DNA of 64,000 nucleotides. Origin: Hydrogenobacter sp. T-8. GTDB taxonomy: Bacteria; Aquificota; Aquificia; Aquificales; Aquificaceae. A program made the translations under genes and the position numbers. The notes under the pieces were generated by a model. The model was not told the DNA's origin and ran no database searches. It saw only the letters and a program-made list of their open reading frames with translations. Location: the NCBI RefSeq assembly GCF_011006175.1, contig NZ_CP048795.1:1356491-1420490 (forward strand), read 5' to 3'. The stretch's first letter is position 1; each line of letters opens with the position of its first letter. Shown here in pieces: positions 28,173 through 36,809 of this stretch.

Positions 28173-28643
28173 AAATCCCTCTATTATATGCCTTGGCTCT
28201 GGTGGACATCCAGGTATGTGAAGATGAACTGGTATATGCTTCCCTACTGGACCCTCCACCGCATAGGAATCTTTGAAATAACTACAATCCTTGGTGCAGT
28301 CTCCTAGGGTTACAATAAATTTTGGGTTTGGTGCGTTTTCATATGCCTTTATCATGGGGACGAGCATGTTCCTTGTTACACAACCAGTTATTAAAAGCAC
28401 ATCCGCATGTTTCGGAGAGGCGACAAACTTTATGCCAAACCTTTCTATATCGTAGTATGGATTGTTGAGATTAGCAACCTCCACCTCACAAGCATTACAG
28501 GAGCCAGTATCCACTTCACGGACGAACAGACTGCCACCAAAAACCTTATCTATTGCCTCACGCAGTTCACACAATAACTCTTTGTGTTCTGGCATTATTT
28601 CTTCGGTTTTCAAACGAAAGGCTCTCTTCATAAGAAAAAGCAT
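28143..28643 (-). CDS. Ehr/Hyf-type complex small (NuoB/HyfI-like) Fe-S subunit
   Basis: The 166-residue protein aligns with HycG/HyfI and complex I NuoB. All four ligands of the proximal [4Fe-4S] cluster are present: CNAC supplies two (C-x2-C, as in hydrogenases), then TGCVTR, LGDC and PGCPP. It would carry electrons to or from the large subunit's active site. The ATG at 28643 has an AGGAGG ribosome site that overlaps the stop of the large subunit gene, so the two are a tight pair. Its end overlaps the radical SAM gene by 30 bases. Confidence 0.9.
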   Translation of the reverse strand: MLFLMKRAFRLKTEEIMPEHKELLCELREAIDKVFGGSLFVREVDTGSCNACEVEVANLNNPYYDIERFGIKFVASPKHADVLLITGCVTRNMLVPMIKAYENAPNPKFIVTLGDCTKDCSYFKDSYAVEGPVGKHIPVHLHIPGCPPEPRHIIEGFLKLCNRWER

Positions 28644-28655
28644 AGCTTTCCTCCT

Positions 28656-30143
28656 TTAAAGGTCATTCCCTGCATAAGAAAGGTTCATACTTTTGTTAAC
28701 AAGCGGGAAATCCGCTATTATATCTCCAAGAACTGCATACTGTATTGCTGGCCAGTTTCTAAAGGATGGGTCTACATACTTTAATCTGTATATTTTTCCA
28801 TCCTTATCAAACATCACAAAGAAAAAGGCATTGCCTCTGGGTGTTTCTGCGTTCCCAATATTCCAAGAGTAGGGTTCAGGTTTTTGCATCTTGTTTGCTT
28901 TTTCTGTATGCTCTGGCAAATTCTTGAGAAAAAGTTTTATAAGTCTTATGGACTCATAAATTTCCCTCGTTCTTACAAGAAACCTTGCCATAACATCCCC
29001 TTCTTCAAAAGTATGAAGGTTTACATCCTTGTATGCTAAATATGGAAGCTCTACGCGCGTATCCCTTTCAAGACCAGAAGCTCTGGCACAAACACCGCAA
29101 AGAGACAACTCCATAGCTGTATTTTTGAAAACTCGCCCTGTAGTTTCAAACCTATCCCTTACAGAAGGGGTTTCCAGGGCAAATTCCTCTACCTGTCTTA
29201 TCTCCTCCTCTATAACTCCAAGTAAGTCAATCAAATCCCTTTCCCTATTCCTATTAAAGTCAACCTTCACAGTTCCGAGTTCACACACATCAAACATAAA
29301 CCTGTGACCTGTAAGACTCTTATTAAACCTCATAAGTTTCTCTTGTAATGAAAAAAGGTGCTGAGCGACCAGTGGAAAAGCTATGTCCATGAACAGCCAA
29401 CCTATATCTCTAACGTGGTTCCAAACCCTTTCAAGCTCTCCAAGTATAGACCTTATAACCTTCACCCTTTCAGAAGGTTCAAGTCCAAGAAGTGGTTCAA
29501 CCGCGTTAAGGTATGCTATAGATATATTAACCGCATTATCTCCGGAAATCCTGTTTACAATCTTAAGCACCTGTTTGGGGTCCTTCCCTTCACACAGCTT
29601 TTCTATTCCCCTATGCTTCCAGAAGTGCCTTATCTCCAATTGAAGTATGGCTTCGCCAGCAAGGGAAAACCTAAAATGACCGGGCTCTATTATGCCTGCA
29701 TGTATTGGACCCACAAGTATCTCATTAACTCCATCTCCCATAACCTTTTTATAGGTATAATGACCATAAACCTTAAATTCTGGCTTTTCTCCTTTATAGT
29801 CCTTTCTAAGGGGGTGTATGGCTGGGTCCCAGTTTTCTGGATATAGCATAAGCCTTCTACTATCGGGATGTCCTTCGGGCAAAAGCCCAAACATATCCCT
29901 TATTTCCTTCTCGTAGTTCTTTGAGGATGGACAAAGGGAAACTATAGAGGGAAATTTATCCTCAGTCCTTAGGATGAATACCCTTACACTTCCCTTCTTC
30001 ATAAAGAAATACCTAACCGCAAATCCTCTCCCCAACTCTCTCTCATCACTTCCTACCATACCAAACAGATAGAATCCTTCCCTGATAGCGTCTCTAACCC
30101 TGCTGTAAAGGTTACTACCTTCTACCTCTTCTTCAATGAACAC
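28656..30143 (-). CDS. hydrogenase-related large subunit (HycE/HyfG-like) without Ni-binding cysteines
   Basis: A 495-residue fusion of a NuoC-like domain (about 1-118) and a NuoD/HycE-like domain. The family's nickel ligands come from RxCGxC and DPCxxC. Here the first is R-I-S-G-D-N (198-203) and the second D-P-S-F-R-N (458-463): all four cysteines are replaced by Ser, Asn, Ser and Asn. The segment HAGIIEPGHFRF and the peptide KHRGIEKLCEG are otherwise Hyc-like. It therefore cannot bind a NiFe centre in the usual way and fits the energy-converting-hydrogenase-related (Ehr) type. The start is GTG, 7 bases after a TATAAT. The reaction is unknown. Confidence 0.9.
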   Translation of the reverse strand: MFIEEEVEGSNLYSRVRDAIREGFYLFGMVGSDERELGRGFAVRYFFMKKGSVRVFILRTEDKFPSIVSLCPSSKNYEKEIRDMFGLLPEGHPDSRRLMLYPENWDPAIHPLRKDYKGEKPEFKVYGHYTYKKVMGDGVNEILVGPIHAGIIEPGHFRFSLAGEAILQLEIRHFWKHRGIEKLCEGKDPKQVLKIVNRISGDNAVNISIAYLNAVEPLLGLEPSERVKVIRSILGELERVWNHVRDIGWLFMDIAFPLVAQHLFSLQEKLMRFNKSLTGHRFMFDVCELGTVKVDFNRNRERDLIDLLGVIEEEIRQVEEFALETPSVRDRFETTGRVFKNTAMELSLCGVCARASGLERDTRVELPYLAYKDVNLHTFEEGDVMARFLVRTREIYESIRLIKLFLKNLPEHTEKANKMQKPEPYSWNIGNAETPRGNAFFFVMFDKDGKIYRLKYVDPSFRNWPAIQYAVLGDIIADFPLVNKSMNLSYAGNDL

Positions 30144-30150
30144 AATTAGA

Positions 30151-30156
30151 ATTATA
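30151..30156 (-). promoter_or_regulatory. extended -10 for the large/small subunit operon
   Basis: On the minus strand TGTTATAAT (TG, one base, TATAAT) stands 7 bases before the GTG start of the large subunit. No Shine-Dalgarno sequence is present. Confidence 0.5.
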
Positions 30157-30168
30157 ACACTTGTTCTG

Positions 30169-30177
30169 TGGTATAAT
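30169..30177 (+). promoter_or_regulatory. extended -10 for the membrane-subunit operon
   Basis: TGGTATAAT (TG, one base, TATAAT) ends 10 bases before ATG 30188. The upstream in-frame TTG 30161 and ATG 30176 lie before or inside this element, so ATG 30188 is the likely start. Confidence 0.5.
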
Positions 30178-30187
30178 GATTATTATC

Positions 30188-32044
30188 ATGTCCGAAGGTT
30201 CAAGTAGTGGAAGCCTAAGCGTTTTCAAACACGCACCACTTGTTGCCTCATCTTTTATAGCCTTATCCCTTTTGCTTTTACCAAGGGAGTTCACAGTTCA
30301 GCTGGGCTTTTTTGAGGCATACTTCAAACTTGACGCTCTATCTATATTTTTTTCTTCTCTTCTTGCTTTTGTATCTTTTTATGTTTCTATATACACCATT
30401 GGATATGTTAGTGAGTTAAAGGGAAAAGCTCATCTTGTCTTAATCCTTACAGGGGTATTTATACTTTCCATGTTTTTCACTATTATAAGCAACGATCTAA
30501 TTAGCTTTCTCTTCTTTTGGGAGATAATGTCTCTATCTTCTTTTTATCTCGTTATTAGTGATGAGGGGAAAGAAAGCTCAAAGGTAGGATTTATATACCT
30601 TTTAATGACCCATCTGGGAACAGCGTTTATAATTCTTTCTTTTCTTCTTTTATACATAAAAACCTCATCCATGAGTTTTGATAGTTTTCGTGGTTCTGCA
30701 GACCTCTACATTGTATTGTTAGCACTTTTAGGTTTTTCTGTGAAGGCTGGAATAGTTCCTTTTCATGTATGGCTACCCTATGCACACCCTGTAGCACCTT
30801 CTAATGTCTCAGCCCTTATGTCTGGGGTGATGCTAAACACAGCTATCTATGGTATGATGAGGTTTCTTTTTGAATTTTCCTCTTCAAACTTTCTCTTTAC
30901 AAGTCTGCTACTTATCGTTTTCGGTTGTCTCTCTCTTGTGTATGGTGCCATTTACTCTCTTACTGAGTCAAGCGTTAAAAAGTTTCTTGCATACTCTAGC
31001 ATAGAAAACATGGGCTTGTTAGTTATTGGTATGGGTTTGGCTAATCTTGGTCTTTACAAAGAAATTCTGCCCATATACTCTACATCTAAAGCCTTTGTAT
31101 TGCTACATACCTTAAACCACTCTCTTCTAAAAAGCTCTCTCTTTATGGGTGCAGGGGTTATGGTCAAGATGACCCATGAATATAGTATGAACAGGCTTGG
31201 TGGCCTTTCAAAGGCAAGCCCATTGCTCTTTTACCTCATGTTAGTATCTTCTGTCTTTATTTCCGCTCTTCCTCCTTCTAATGTCTTTTTCAGCGAACTG
31301 CTCCTTTACAAAACCCTTTTCTTAGCTCTAAATATCAAAGGTGACCCTTCGTCCTACATACTGATACTTGTGCTTACTCTACTTGCACTGTCTGGCGTTT
31401 TCGTAGGTGCTACCTTTGTAAAGTTTATTGGGGTGGTTTTCTTAGGAAAGTCCAGGGGTGCAAAGGTCTCCAACAAACCAAGCGTAGCTGAACTCTTTGG
31501 AATAGCATTACCAGTCGCCCTTTCTGTTTCAATAGGCATTTATCCATATCCTTTGCTTAGTATCCTTTCTAACATATATTCCCTTTCCCTTCCAGACCTT
31601 AACTACTTACCCTTTAATCTCTTATTCGTGTCCTTTATTCTTTTACTTGTTATTTTCCTCGCCATGAGAAAAAACAGGGCACGCATTTACGAAACATGGA
31701 TTTGTGGACTTGATGAAGAAAATCCATCCGCACAAGCTACTACCCTTTCCCAAACCTATAGCATAAGGAGACTTTTTTCTATGTTTTACTCCACTGTATC
31801 TGAGATAAATTTTGATGCGGAGATAAAAAAGTATTTCAGAAGCAGTATTTTATACAAAGAAGAATTAAAAGATATTTTTGAAGAGAAGATATATAAAAGA
31901 CTTGCTGGTTATATACTTGCCGTCTCAGACCAAATTAGGAAAATACTCCAGACTGGAAATATAAATCTTTACATAAGCTATATATTCCTTACACTTCTTC
32001 TCTGTTTTCTTATTTACATAGTGCTAACAGGAGAAAAACCATGA
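30188..32044 (+). CDS. Ehr/Hyf-type complex antiporter-like subunit (HyfB/NuoL-like)
   Basis: The protein has about 618 residues from ATG 30188, with some 14-16 membrane helices. Pump-type residues are visible: a lysine in the discontinuous-helix region GFSVKAGIVPFHVWLPYAHPVAPS and a further lysine in HSLLKSSLF. A soluble C-terminal extension with charged residues (about 510-600) ends in another hydrophobic helix. It should translocate protons or sodium in the membrane arm. It is the first gene of a four-gene plus-strand operon divergent from the large subunit; its stop overlaps the next gene by 4 bases. Confidence 0.9.
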   Translation: MSEGSSSGSLSVFKHAPLVASSFIALSLLLLPREFTVQLGFFEAYFKLDALSIFFSSLLAFVSFYVSIYTIGYVSELKGKAHLVLILTGVFILSMFFTIISNDLISFLFFWEIMSLSSFYLVISDEGKESSKVGFIYLLMTHLGTAFIILSFLLLYIKTSSMSFDSFRGSADLYIVLLALLGFSVKAGIVPFHVWLPYAHPVAPSNVSALMSGVMLNTAIYGMMRFLFEFSSSNFLFTSLLLIVFGCLSLVYGAIYSLTESSVKKFLAYSSIENMGLLVIGMGLANLGLYKEILPIYSTSKAFVLLHTLNHSLLKSSLFMGAGVMVKMTHEYSMNRLGGLSKASPLLFYLMLVSSVFISALPPSNVFFSELLLYKTLFLALNIKGDPSSYILILVLTLLALSGVFVGATFVKFIGVVFLGKSRGAKVSNKPSVAELFGIALPVALSVSIGIYPYPLLSILSNIYSLSLPDLNYLPFNLLFVSFILLLVIFLAMRKNRARIYETWICGLDEENPSAQATTLSQTYSIRRLFSMFYSTVSEINFDAEIKKYFRSSILYKEELKDIFEEKIYKRLAGYILAVSDQIRKILQTGNINLYISYIFLTLLLCFLIYIVLTGEKP

Positions 32045-32988
32045 ATTTACTTCTTGGTATCATACAGGCTCTTATGGTGCTTATGTTAGCCCCATTCTTT
32101 GCAGGTTTTATTCACAAGCTAAAGCAAAGAATAAGAGGTCAAAAGGGCATAAGCGTCTTTCAACTTTACAGAAACCTCTATAAACTCCACAAGAAAGAAA
32201 TAGTCCTTTCAAAGGACACAAGTTTAGTCTCAAGACTTGCTCCATATTTCTACTTTTTGCCTCATGCTCTACTATGCTTTATGCTTCCCTTTTTCTATGA
32301 AAGCCCTTTACTTGGAAACTCTTCAAACCCTGTTGTTCTTCTATACCTTCTGTCTCTATCTATATTCTTCATGACCCTTTATGCCCTTGATCAGGCAAGC
32401 TCCTTTGGAGCTCTTGGGTCAAGCAGAGAATGGTTTATAAGCAGTCTATCAGAACCAAGCGCGATTTTGCTTTTGTTTTCTCTTTGCATATACACTGGAG
32501 AATTCAATCTAAGCCATGCCTTTTTAACACTAAGCAATGAGCTTCGCTCCTTCTTCTCTGAGCACCCAAGCCGTTTTTCAATAAGCATCCCATTCCTCCT
32601 TTTGTTTACCCTACTAATACTCACGCTTGCTGAGAACGCACGCATACCTTTTGATAATCCAGAAACCCACTTAGAGCTTACCATGGTCCACGAAGCCAAC
32701 ATACTGGAGGCAAGCGGTCCACATCTGCTACTCTTTGAATATGGCTCTTATCTAAGACTTACCCTGTTTCTAAGCATCATGTCCATACTTATCTTTCCCT
32801 TTATAGGTGATTCTACTTTCTATCCTTTGGCTTTTGCCCTTTATCTGTTAAAGATGCTGTTTCTTTGTATACTCATCGCCTTTGTAGAATCTTTCAATGC
32901 GAAGATGAGGCTATTTAGAATTCCAAACGTCCTATCTTTTGCTTTTGTCCTTTCCTTACTTACACTTATACTTTCTATGGAGGCTTAA
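32041..32988 (+). CDS. Ehr/Hyf-type complex NuoH-like subunit (HyfC-like)
   Basis: A 315-residue membrane protein with about eight helices. The loop RIRGQKGISVFQLYRN and the segment ENARIPFDNPETHLELTMVHE are the signatures of the HyfC/HycD/NuoH subunit, which connects the soluble module with the membrane pumps; the acidic residues of the latter loop are conserved. Translation is coupled to the preceding gene (ATGA). It ends two bases before the GTG start of the next subunit. Confidence 0.9.
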   Translation: MNLLLGIIQALMVLMLAPFFAGFIHKLKQRIRGQKGISVFQLYRNLYKLHKKEIVLSKDTSLVSRLAPYFYFLPHALLCFMLPFFYESPLLGNSSNPVVLLYLLSLSIFFMTLYALDQASSFGALGSSREWFISSLSEPSAILLLFSLCIYTGEFNLSHAFLTLSNELRSFFSEHPSRFSISIPFLLLFTLLILTLAENARIPFDNPETHLELTMVHEANILEASGPHLLLFEYGSYLRLTLFLSIMSILIFPFIGDSTFYPLAFALYLLKMLFLCILIAFVESFNAKMRLFRIPNVLSFAFVLSLLTLILSMEA

Positions 32989-32989
32989 G

Positions 32990-33634
32990 GTGGAAAAGTT
33001 AGCGAGTTTTTTTGCTCTTATGGTTTTGGTATCAGCGGTTTTGAATGTTGCATCTCCCTTTTTAAAATTTGCCATAAGACTAAACATGCTACAATCATGG
33101 ATGCTTGCCTTCTATATACTTGTGGTTGCTATAAGCTCGGGTGTCTTCCATCTTTACCTTTCCTTCTTGGCTACTTTAGTTTTTAAGGGCATACTTATAC
33201 CTATTTTGCTCTTTAGAGTTCTTAAAAGAACTGGTAGGGAAAGGGAACTTGATATGGTCATAAGCATACCATCTGCGGTAGTGATATCTGGTATTCTCAT
33301 AATCATATCCGCCATACTTCTTACAAAGTTCGGTGGTCTTGAATTTCTCTTTGGCAGGTTTGTTTTTGTGTCTTCACTATCAACCTTCTTCATAGGTGGT
33401 ATGCTTCTTGTTATAAGAAAAATCCTCTTTTCCCAAATACTTGGGCTTTTAATAATGGAGAACGCCATATTCCTCGCTGCAAATAGTGCAGTTACAGGAA
33501 TGCCTTTGGTGGTAGAGCTTGGTATACTTTTTGACATACTTGTAAGTATACTTATAGCTTCTGTTTTACTGCTTCGCATAATGAAAAACTTTGAAGATAT
33601 TAGAGTTGATGACCTGGAGGTGTTGAAAGAATGA
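32990..33634 (+). CDS. Ehr/Hyf-type complex HyfE-like membrane subunit
   Basis: The 214-residue protein has about seven helices and matches HyfE, the subunit whose C-terminal half resembles NuoK. The glutamate in LLIMENAIFLAA is the NuoK-type membrane residue. The start is taken as GTG 32990 because GGAGG stands 7 bases before it; an ATG at 32939 lies inside the preceding gene and has no ribosome site. It overlaps the next gene by 4 bases. Confidence 0.85.
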   Translation: MEKLASFFALMVLVSAVLNVASPFLKFAIRLNMLQSWMLAFYILVVAISSGVFHLYLSFLATLVFKGILIPILLFRVLKRTGRERELDMVISIPSAVVISGILIIISAILLTKFGGLEFLFGRFVFVSSLSTFFIGGMLLVIRKILFSQILGLLIMENAIFLAANSAVTGMPLVVELGILFDILVSILIASVLLLRIMKNFEDIRVDDLEVLKE

Positions 33635-35064
33635 TTTCAATACTCTTTTTACTACCCGCATTAGGTCTTCTTCTTTCACTTTTGGTAGATGTTCTTATCA
33701 TGTCCTATCTACAGCTTCTTATATCTCTTAGTTTGTTCCTTTCAAGCCTTTACATTTTCTTTCATAAGGAATATTCTACGCATTTATACAATCTCTTTTT
33801 TGTGGACCCTGTGAATTCTTTTCTTCTTTTGACTGTTGCCCTGCTTGAGCTTTTTGTAGTCTTTTACTCCTTTGGCTACATAAGAACAGAAATATCTCAA
33901 GGAATGTCTAAAAGACGTTTTAAGTATTACTATTTTTGGAAAAATGGCTTTATCTTTAGCATGATACTTTCCATACTTTCCAACAATCTTGGCGTGTATT
34001 GGGTTGGATTGGAAGCTACCACCCTAACAACAGCCTTTCTTATAGCCTTCTACAGAAGTAAAGAATCCTACGAGGCTTCATGGAAGTATGTAATAATGTG
34101 TTCTATTGGTATCACATTAGGTCTTTTTGCTATTGTATTACTTTATTATTCAACCGCGCACATATACGGTGAAAGTCTAAAAGCTCTTTCTTTCCTTGAT
34201 ATAATGGTTTCAGTTCAAAAACTTGACAAAGATATACTTTTCCTTTCTTTTATACTTGCCCTTGTAGGCTTTGGCACAAAGGTAGGCTTTGCACCTATGC
34301 ATAACTGGCTTCCCGATGCACACTCTCAGGCACCAAGCCCTATCAGTGTTCTTCTCTCTGGCGTTCTCCTAAACACCGCTTTACTTGGTGTTTTAAGGTT
34401 TTATCAGATAAATGAAAAGGCTGGCGTAGGCTATGCAAGGGACTTTATGATATTCTTTGGTTTTCTTACCCTTTTCCTTGCAAGTTTGATTATGCTAAGG
34501 CAAGGAGAATATAAAAGGCTTTTTGCTTATTCTTCTATGGAAAACATGGGTCTTATAGCTCTTGGCTTTGGTGTAGGTGGCTATGGTGCTTTTGGTGCGT
34601 TTTTTCACATACTTTTTCATGCTATAGCAAAAGGCGTGCTTTTTATGACTTCTGGAAATATACTTTCTGTGTTGCACGAAAGGAGAATTGAAAAGATAAA
34701 TGGACTTTTTAAAGATATGAAAACTACCTCCTTTGTAATGCTTTTAGGCTTAGCCAGTATATCTGGATTACCGCCTTTTTCTACCTTTTTTAGCAAGATT
34801 TACATAATAATTGGTGTTATTCAAAAGAGCCACTTTCTTGGTATTTTAGTTTTGTTTTCTCTTGCGGTAGCCTTTTCTGGAATTTTCTGGCAGATTTTAC
34901 CTATGCTTTCTGGAATTAGTAAAGGAGAAAGAGAAAAAGTTTTACACCCATTTATGATAATAATACCAACATTAATGTTGCTTATATTGATAGCTCTCAC
35001 TTTCTATACGCCAGAGACTTTAACTCAAATTATAAAAATGGCGGTCAACGAGTTATATGGATAG
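33631..35064 (+). CDS. Ehr/Hyf-type complex second antiporter-like subunit (HyfF/NuoN-like)
   Basis: The 477-residue protein has about 14 helices. It carries a GTKVGFAPMHNWLPDAHSQAPSPIS lysine/histidine loop, an acidic residue in GLEATTLTTAF and a later lysine in HAIAKGVLFM, as in HyfF and NuoM/N. It would be the second ion pump of the complex. It ends in a 12-base overlap with the convergent lysA. The operon holds no HyfD and no ferredoxin-like HyfA/HyfH subunit. Confidence 0.9.
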   Translation: MISILFLLPALGLLLSLLVDVLIMSYLQLLISLSLFLSSLYIFFHKEYSTHLYNLFFVDPVNSFLLLTVALLELFVVFYSFGYIRTEISQGMSKRRFKYYYFWKNGFIFSMILSILSNNLGVYWVGLEATTLTTAFLIAFYRSKESYEASWKYVIMCSIGITLGLFAIVLLYYSTAHIYGESLKALSFLDIMVSVQKLDKDILFLSFILALVGFGTKVGFAPMHNWLPDAHSQAPSPISVLLSGVLLNTALLGVLRFYQINEKAGVGYARDFMIFFGFLTLFLASLIMLRQGEYKRLFAYSSMENMGLIALGFGVGGYGAFGAFFHILFHAIAKGVLFMTSGNILSVLHERRIEKINGLFKDMKTTSFVMLLGLASISGLPPFSTFFSKIYIIIGVIQKSHFLGILVLFSLAVAFSGIFWQILPMLSGISKGEREKVLHPFMIIIPTLMLLILIALTFYTPETLTQIIKMAVNELYG

Positions 35065-36303
35065 GAAAGTTATATATTGATAATCTTCTCTTTGCCTTAT
35101 GACCCTGTATTTACCTTTCTCCACAAGCACCTCGCAAGCTCTTGGTCTCACATTGTAGTGAGAGGACATGGCAAAGCCATAAGCACCTGCGGAAAGAACA
35201 GCTAAATATTCACCCCTTTCTACCGCCTGAAGCTCTCTATCCAAGGCAAGAAAGTCTCCTGTTTCACATATTGGACCCACCACATCGGTCTTTATATAGG
35301 GTCTATCCTTTCTTTCCACTGGAACTATGTGATGGTAGGCTTCATACATGGCTGGTCTCACAAGGTCGTTCATACCCGCATCCACTATCACAAAGTGCTT
35401 ATGTCCTTTGTCTTTGATAAACTGAACCTGCGTTAAGAGTATGCCTGCGTTTCCTACCACAGACCTTCCTGGCTCAAGAATAATTTTAGCCTTTACCTCC
35501 TTGACTACTGGAAGTATGGCTTCTGCAAGGTCAGAGGGTTCTGGATTTGACTGCTCTGGCTTATACTTTATCCCAAGCCCGCCACCAACGTCAAGGTATT
35601 GGATATCAAAACCCTCTTTAATAAGCTCATAATACAGCTCCACCACCTTCTGAGACGCTTCAATGTAAGGGGAAACATCCAATATCTGAGAGCCTATATG
35701 ACAGTGAATACCAACCACTTGCAGGTTTTTCAATTTTCTGGCATGTTCGTATTCCTTTTTTGCGGTCTTTATATCCACTCCAAACTTACTCTTTTTCATC
35801 CCAGTGGATATATAGGGATGCGTCTTTGGGTCCACATCTGGGTTCACCCTTATGGCTATGCGAGCCTTTTTACCAAGTTTTCCAGCAAGCTCGTCAAGCA
35901 CCTCAAGCTCCATAAGAGATTCCACATTAAACATAAGAATGTCTGAGCTTATGGCATACTCCAGCTCCTTGACCGTTTTCCCTACGCCTGCGTACACTAT
36001 CTTTGAAGGTTCTATTCCTGCCTTTAGGCTTATAAAGAGCTCACCACCAGAAACAATGTCCGCACCAGCACCCTCTTCCTTGACTAAGGCAACTATGTGA
36101 GGGTTAAAGTTTGCCTTTACCGCATAGCATATAAGTGCTTCAGGGAAGGCTTCTCTGTATGCCTTTATTCTGTCTCTGATGTAGCTACCGCTGTAGACAT
36201 AAAGTGGAGTGCCAAACTTTTCTGCAAGAGCCTTCAGAGAAACACCTTCCAAGTAAAGTTCTTCGCCCTTGTATTCAAGATATGGGTTGTATTCTTTCAG
36301 CAT
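35053..36303 (-). CDS. lysA: diaminopimelate decarboxylase
   Basis: A 416-residue fold-type III PLP enzyme. Lysine in YAVKANFNPHIV forms the Schiff base; HCHIGSQ and GGGLGI bind the cofactor, and PICETGDF contains the catalytic cysteine and the glutamate. It makes lysine from meso-diaminopimelate. The ATG at 36303 has TATAAT 8 bases upstream and lacks a Shine-Dalgarno sequence. Monocistronic; it converges on the membrane-complex operon. Confidence 0.95.
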   Translation of the reverse strand: MLKEYNPYLEYKGEELYLEGVSLKALAEKFGTPLYVYSGSYIRDRIKAYREAFPEALICYAVKANFNPHIVALVKEEGAGADIVSGGELFISLKAGIEPSKIVYAGVGKTVKELEYAISSDILMFNVESLMELEVLDELAGKLGKKARIAIRVNPDVDPKTHPYISTGMKKSKFGVDIKTAKKEYEHARKLKNLQVVGIHCHIGSQILDVSPYIEASQKVVELYYELIKEGFDIQYLDVGGGLGIKYKPEQSNPEPSDLAEAILPVVKEVKAKIILEPGRSVVGNAGILLTQVQFIKDKGHKHFVIVDAGMNDLVRPAMYEAYHHIVPVERKDRPYIKTDVVGPICETGDFLALDRELQAVERGEYLAVLSAGAYGFAMSSHYNVRPRACEVLVEKGKYRVIRQREDYQYITFLSI

Positions 36304-36311
36304 GGATGAGT

Positions 36312-36317
36312 ATTATA
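36312..36317 (-). promoter_or_regulatory. -10 element of lysA
   Basis: TATAAT on the minus strand, 8 bases before the ATG and preceded by TGGGT. The same TGGG(A/T)TATAAT arrangement occurs before asd and gmk. Confidence 0.45.
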
Positions 36318-36383
36318 ACCCAGAAGGTGAAAGACTTGCATCTATAGAAAAAATACATAACTTAAAAACAAGGAGGTGGAGCA

Positions 36384-36809
36384 ATGAGCGTAAAAAACTT
36401 TGCAAGAAAAGAGGTTATTACACTTAAGCCTGATAATACAGTTTATGATGCGGTCAGGCTTATGAAGGAAAAAAACGTAGGAAGTGTGGTTATAGTGGAT
36501 GATGAGAACAAACCCATCGGCATAATAACGGACAGGGATGTGGTCGTAAGAGTTGTCTATAATGAACTTGATGTAAAAAATACGCTCCTTGAGAAAGTTA
36601 TGACGAGAGGGCTTTCTGTTTTAGACGAAAATATGGGTCTTTTTGAAGCTCTTAGGTTTATGAAGGATGAAGGCGTAAGGAGGTATCCAGTGGTGGACTC
36701 TGAAGGAAAACTGACAGGCTTCTTTTCATTGGATGATGTGCTTTTCCTGCTTGGTAAGGAACTCGCAGCTGTCGCAGACATAATAGCCAAGGAAAGCCCA
36801 AACCTTTAG
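36384..36809 (+). CDS. two-CBS-domain protein
   Basis: The 141-residue protein is one Bateman module with no other domain. Each CBS motif ends with a conserved turn: PIGIITDRDVVV and LTGFFSLDDVL. Such proteins bind AMP, ATP or similar ligands and regulate other proteins. AGGAGGTGG precedes the ATG by 5 bases. It is a single gene converging on pgsA (4-base overlap) and probably has a conventional leader of unknown length. Partner protein unknown. Confidence 0.88.
   Translation: MSVKNFARKEVITLKPDNTVYDAVRLMKEKNVGSVVIVDDENKPIGIITDRDVVVRVVYNELDVKNTLLEKVMTRGLSVLDENMGLFEALRFMKDEGVRRYPVVDSEGKLTGFFSLDDVLFLLGKELAAVADIIAKESPNL

Noticed and set aside
29358-29846. Plus-strand ORF inside the large subunit gene
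   Set aside because: It is antisense to a conserved protein and shows no independent motif or ribosome site.
30161-30187. Upstream TTG/ATG starts for the HyfB-like subunit
   Set aside because: They lie before or within the extended -10 element, so they would not be on the transcript; ATG 30188 is preferred.
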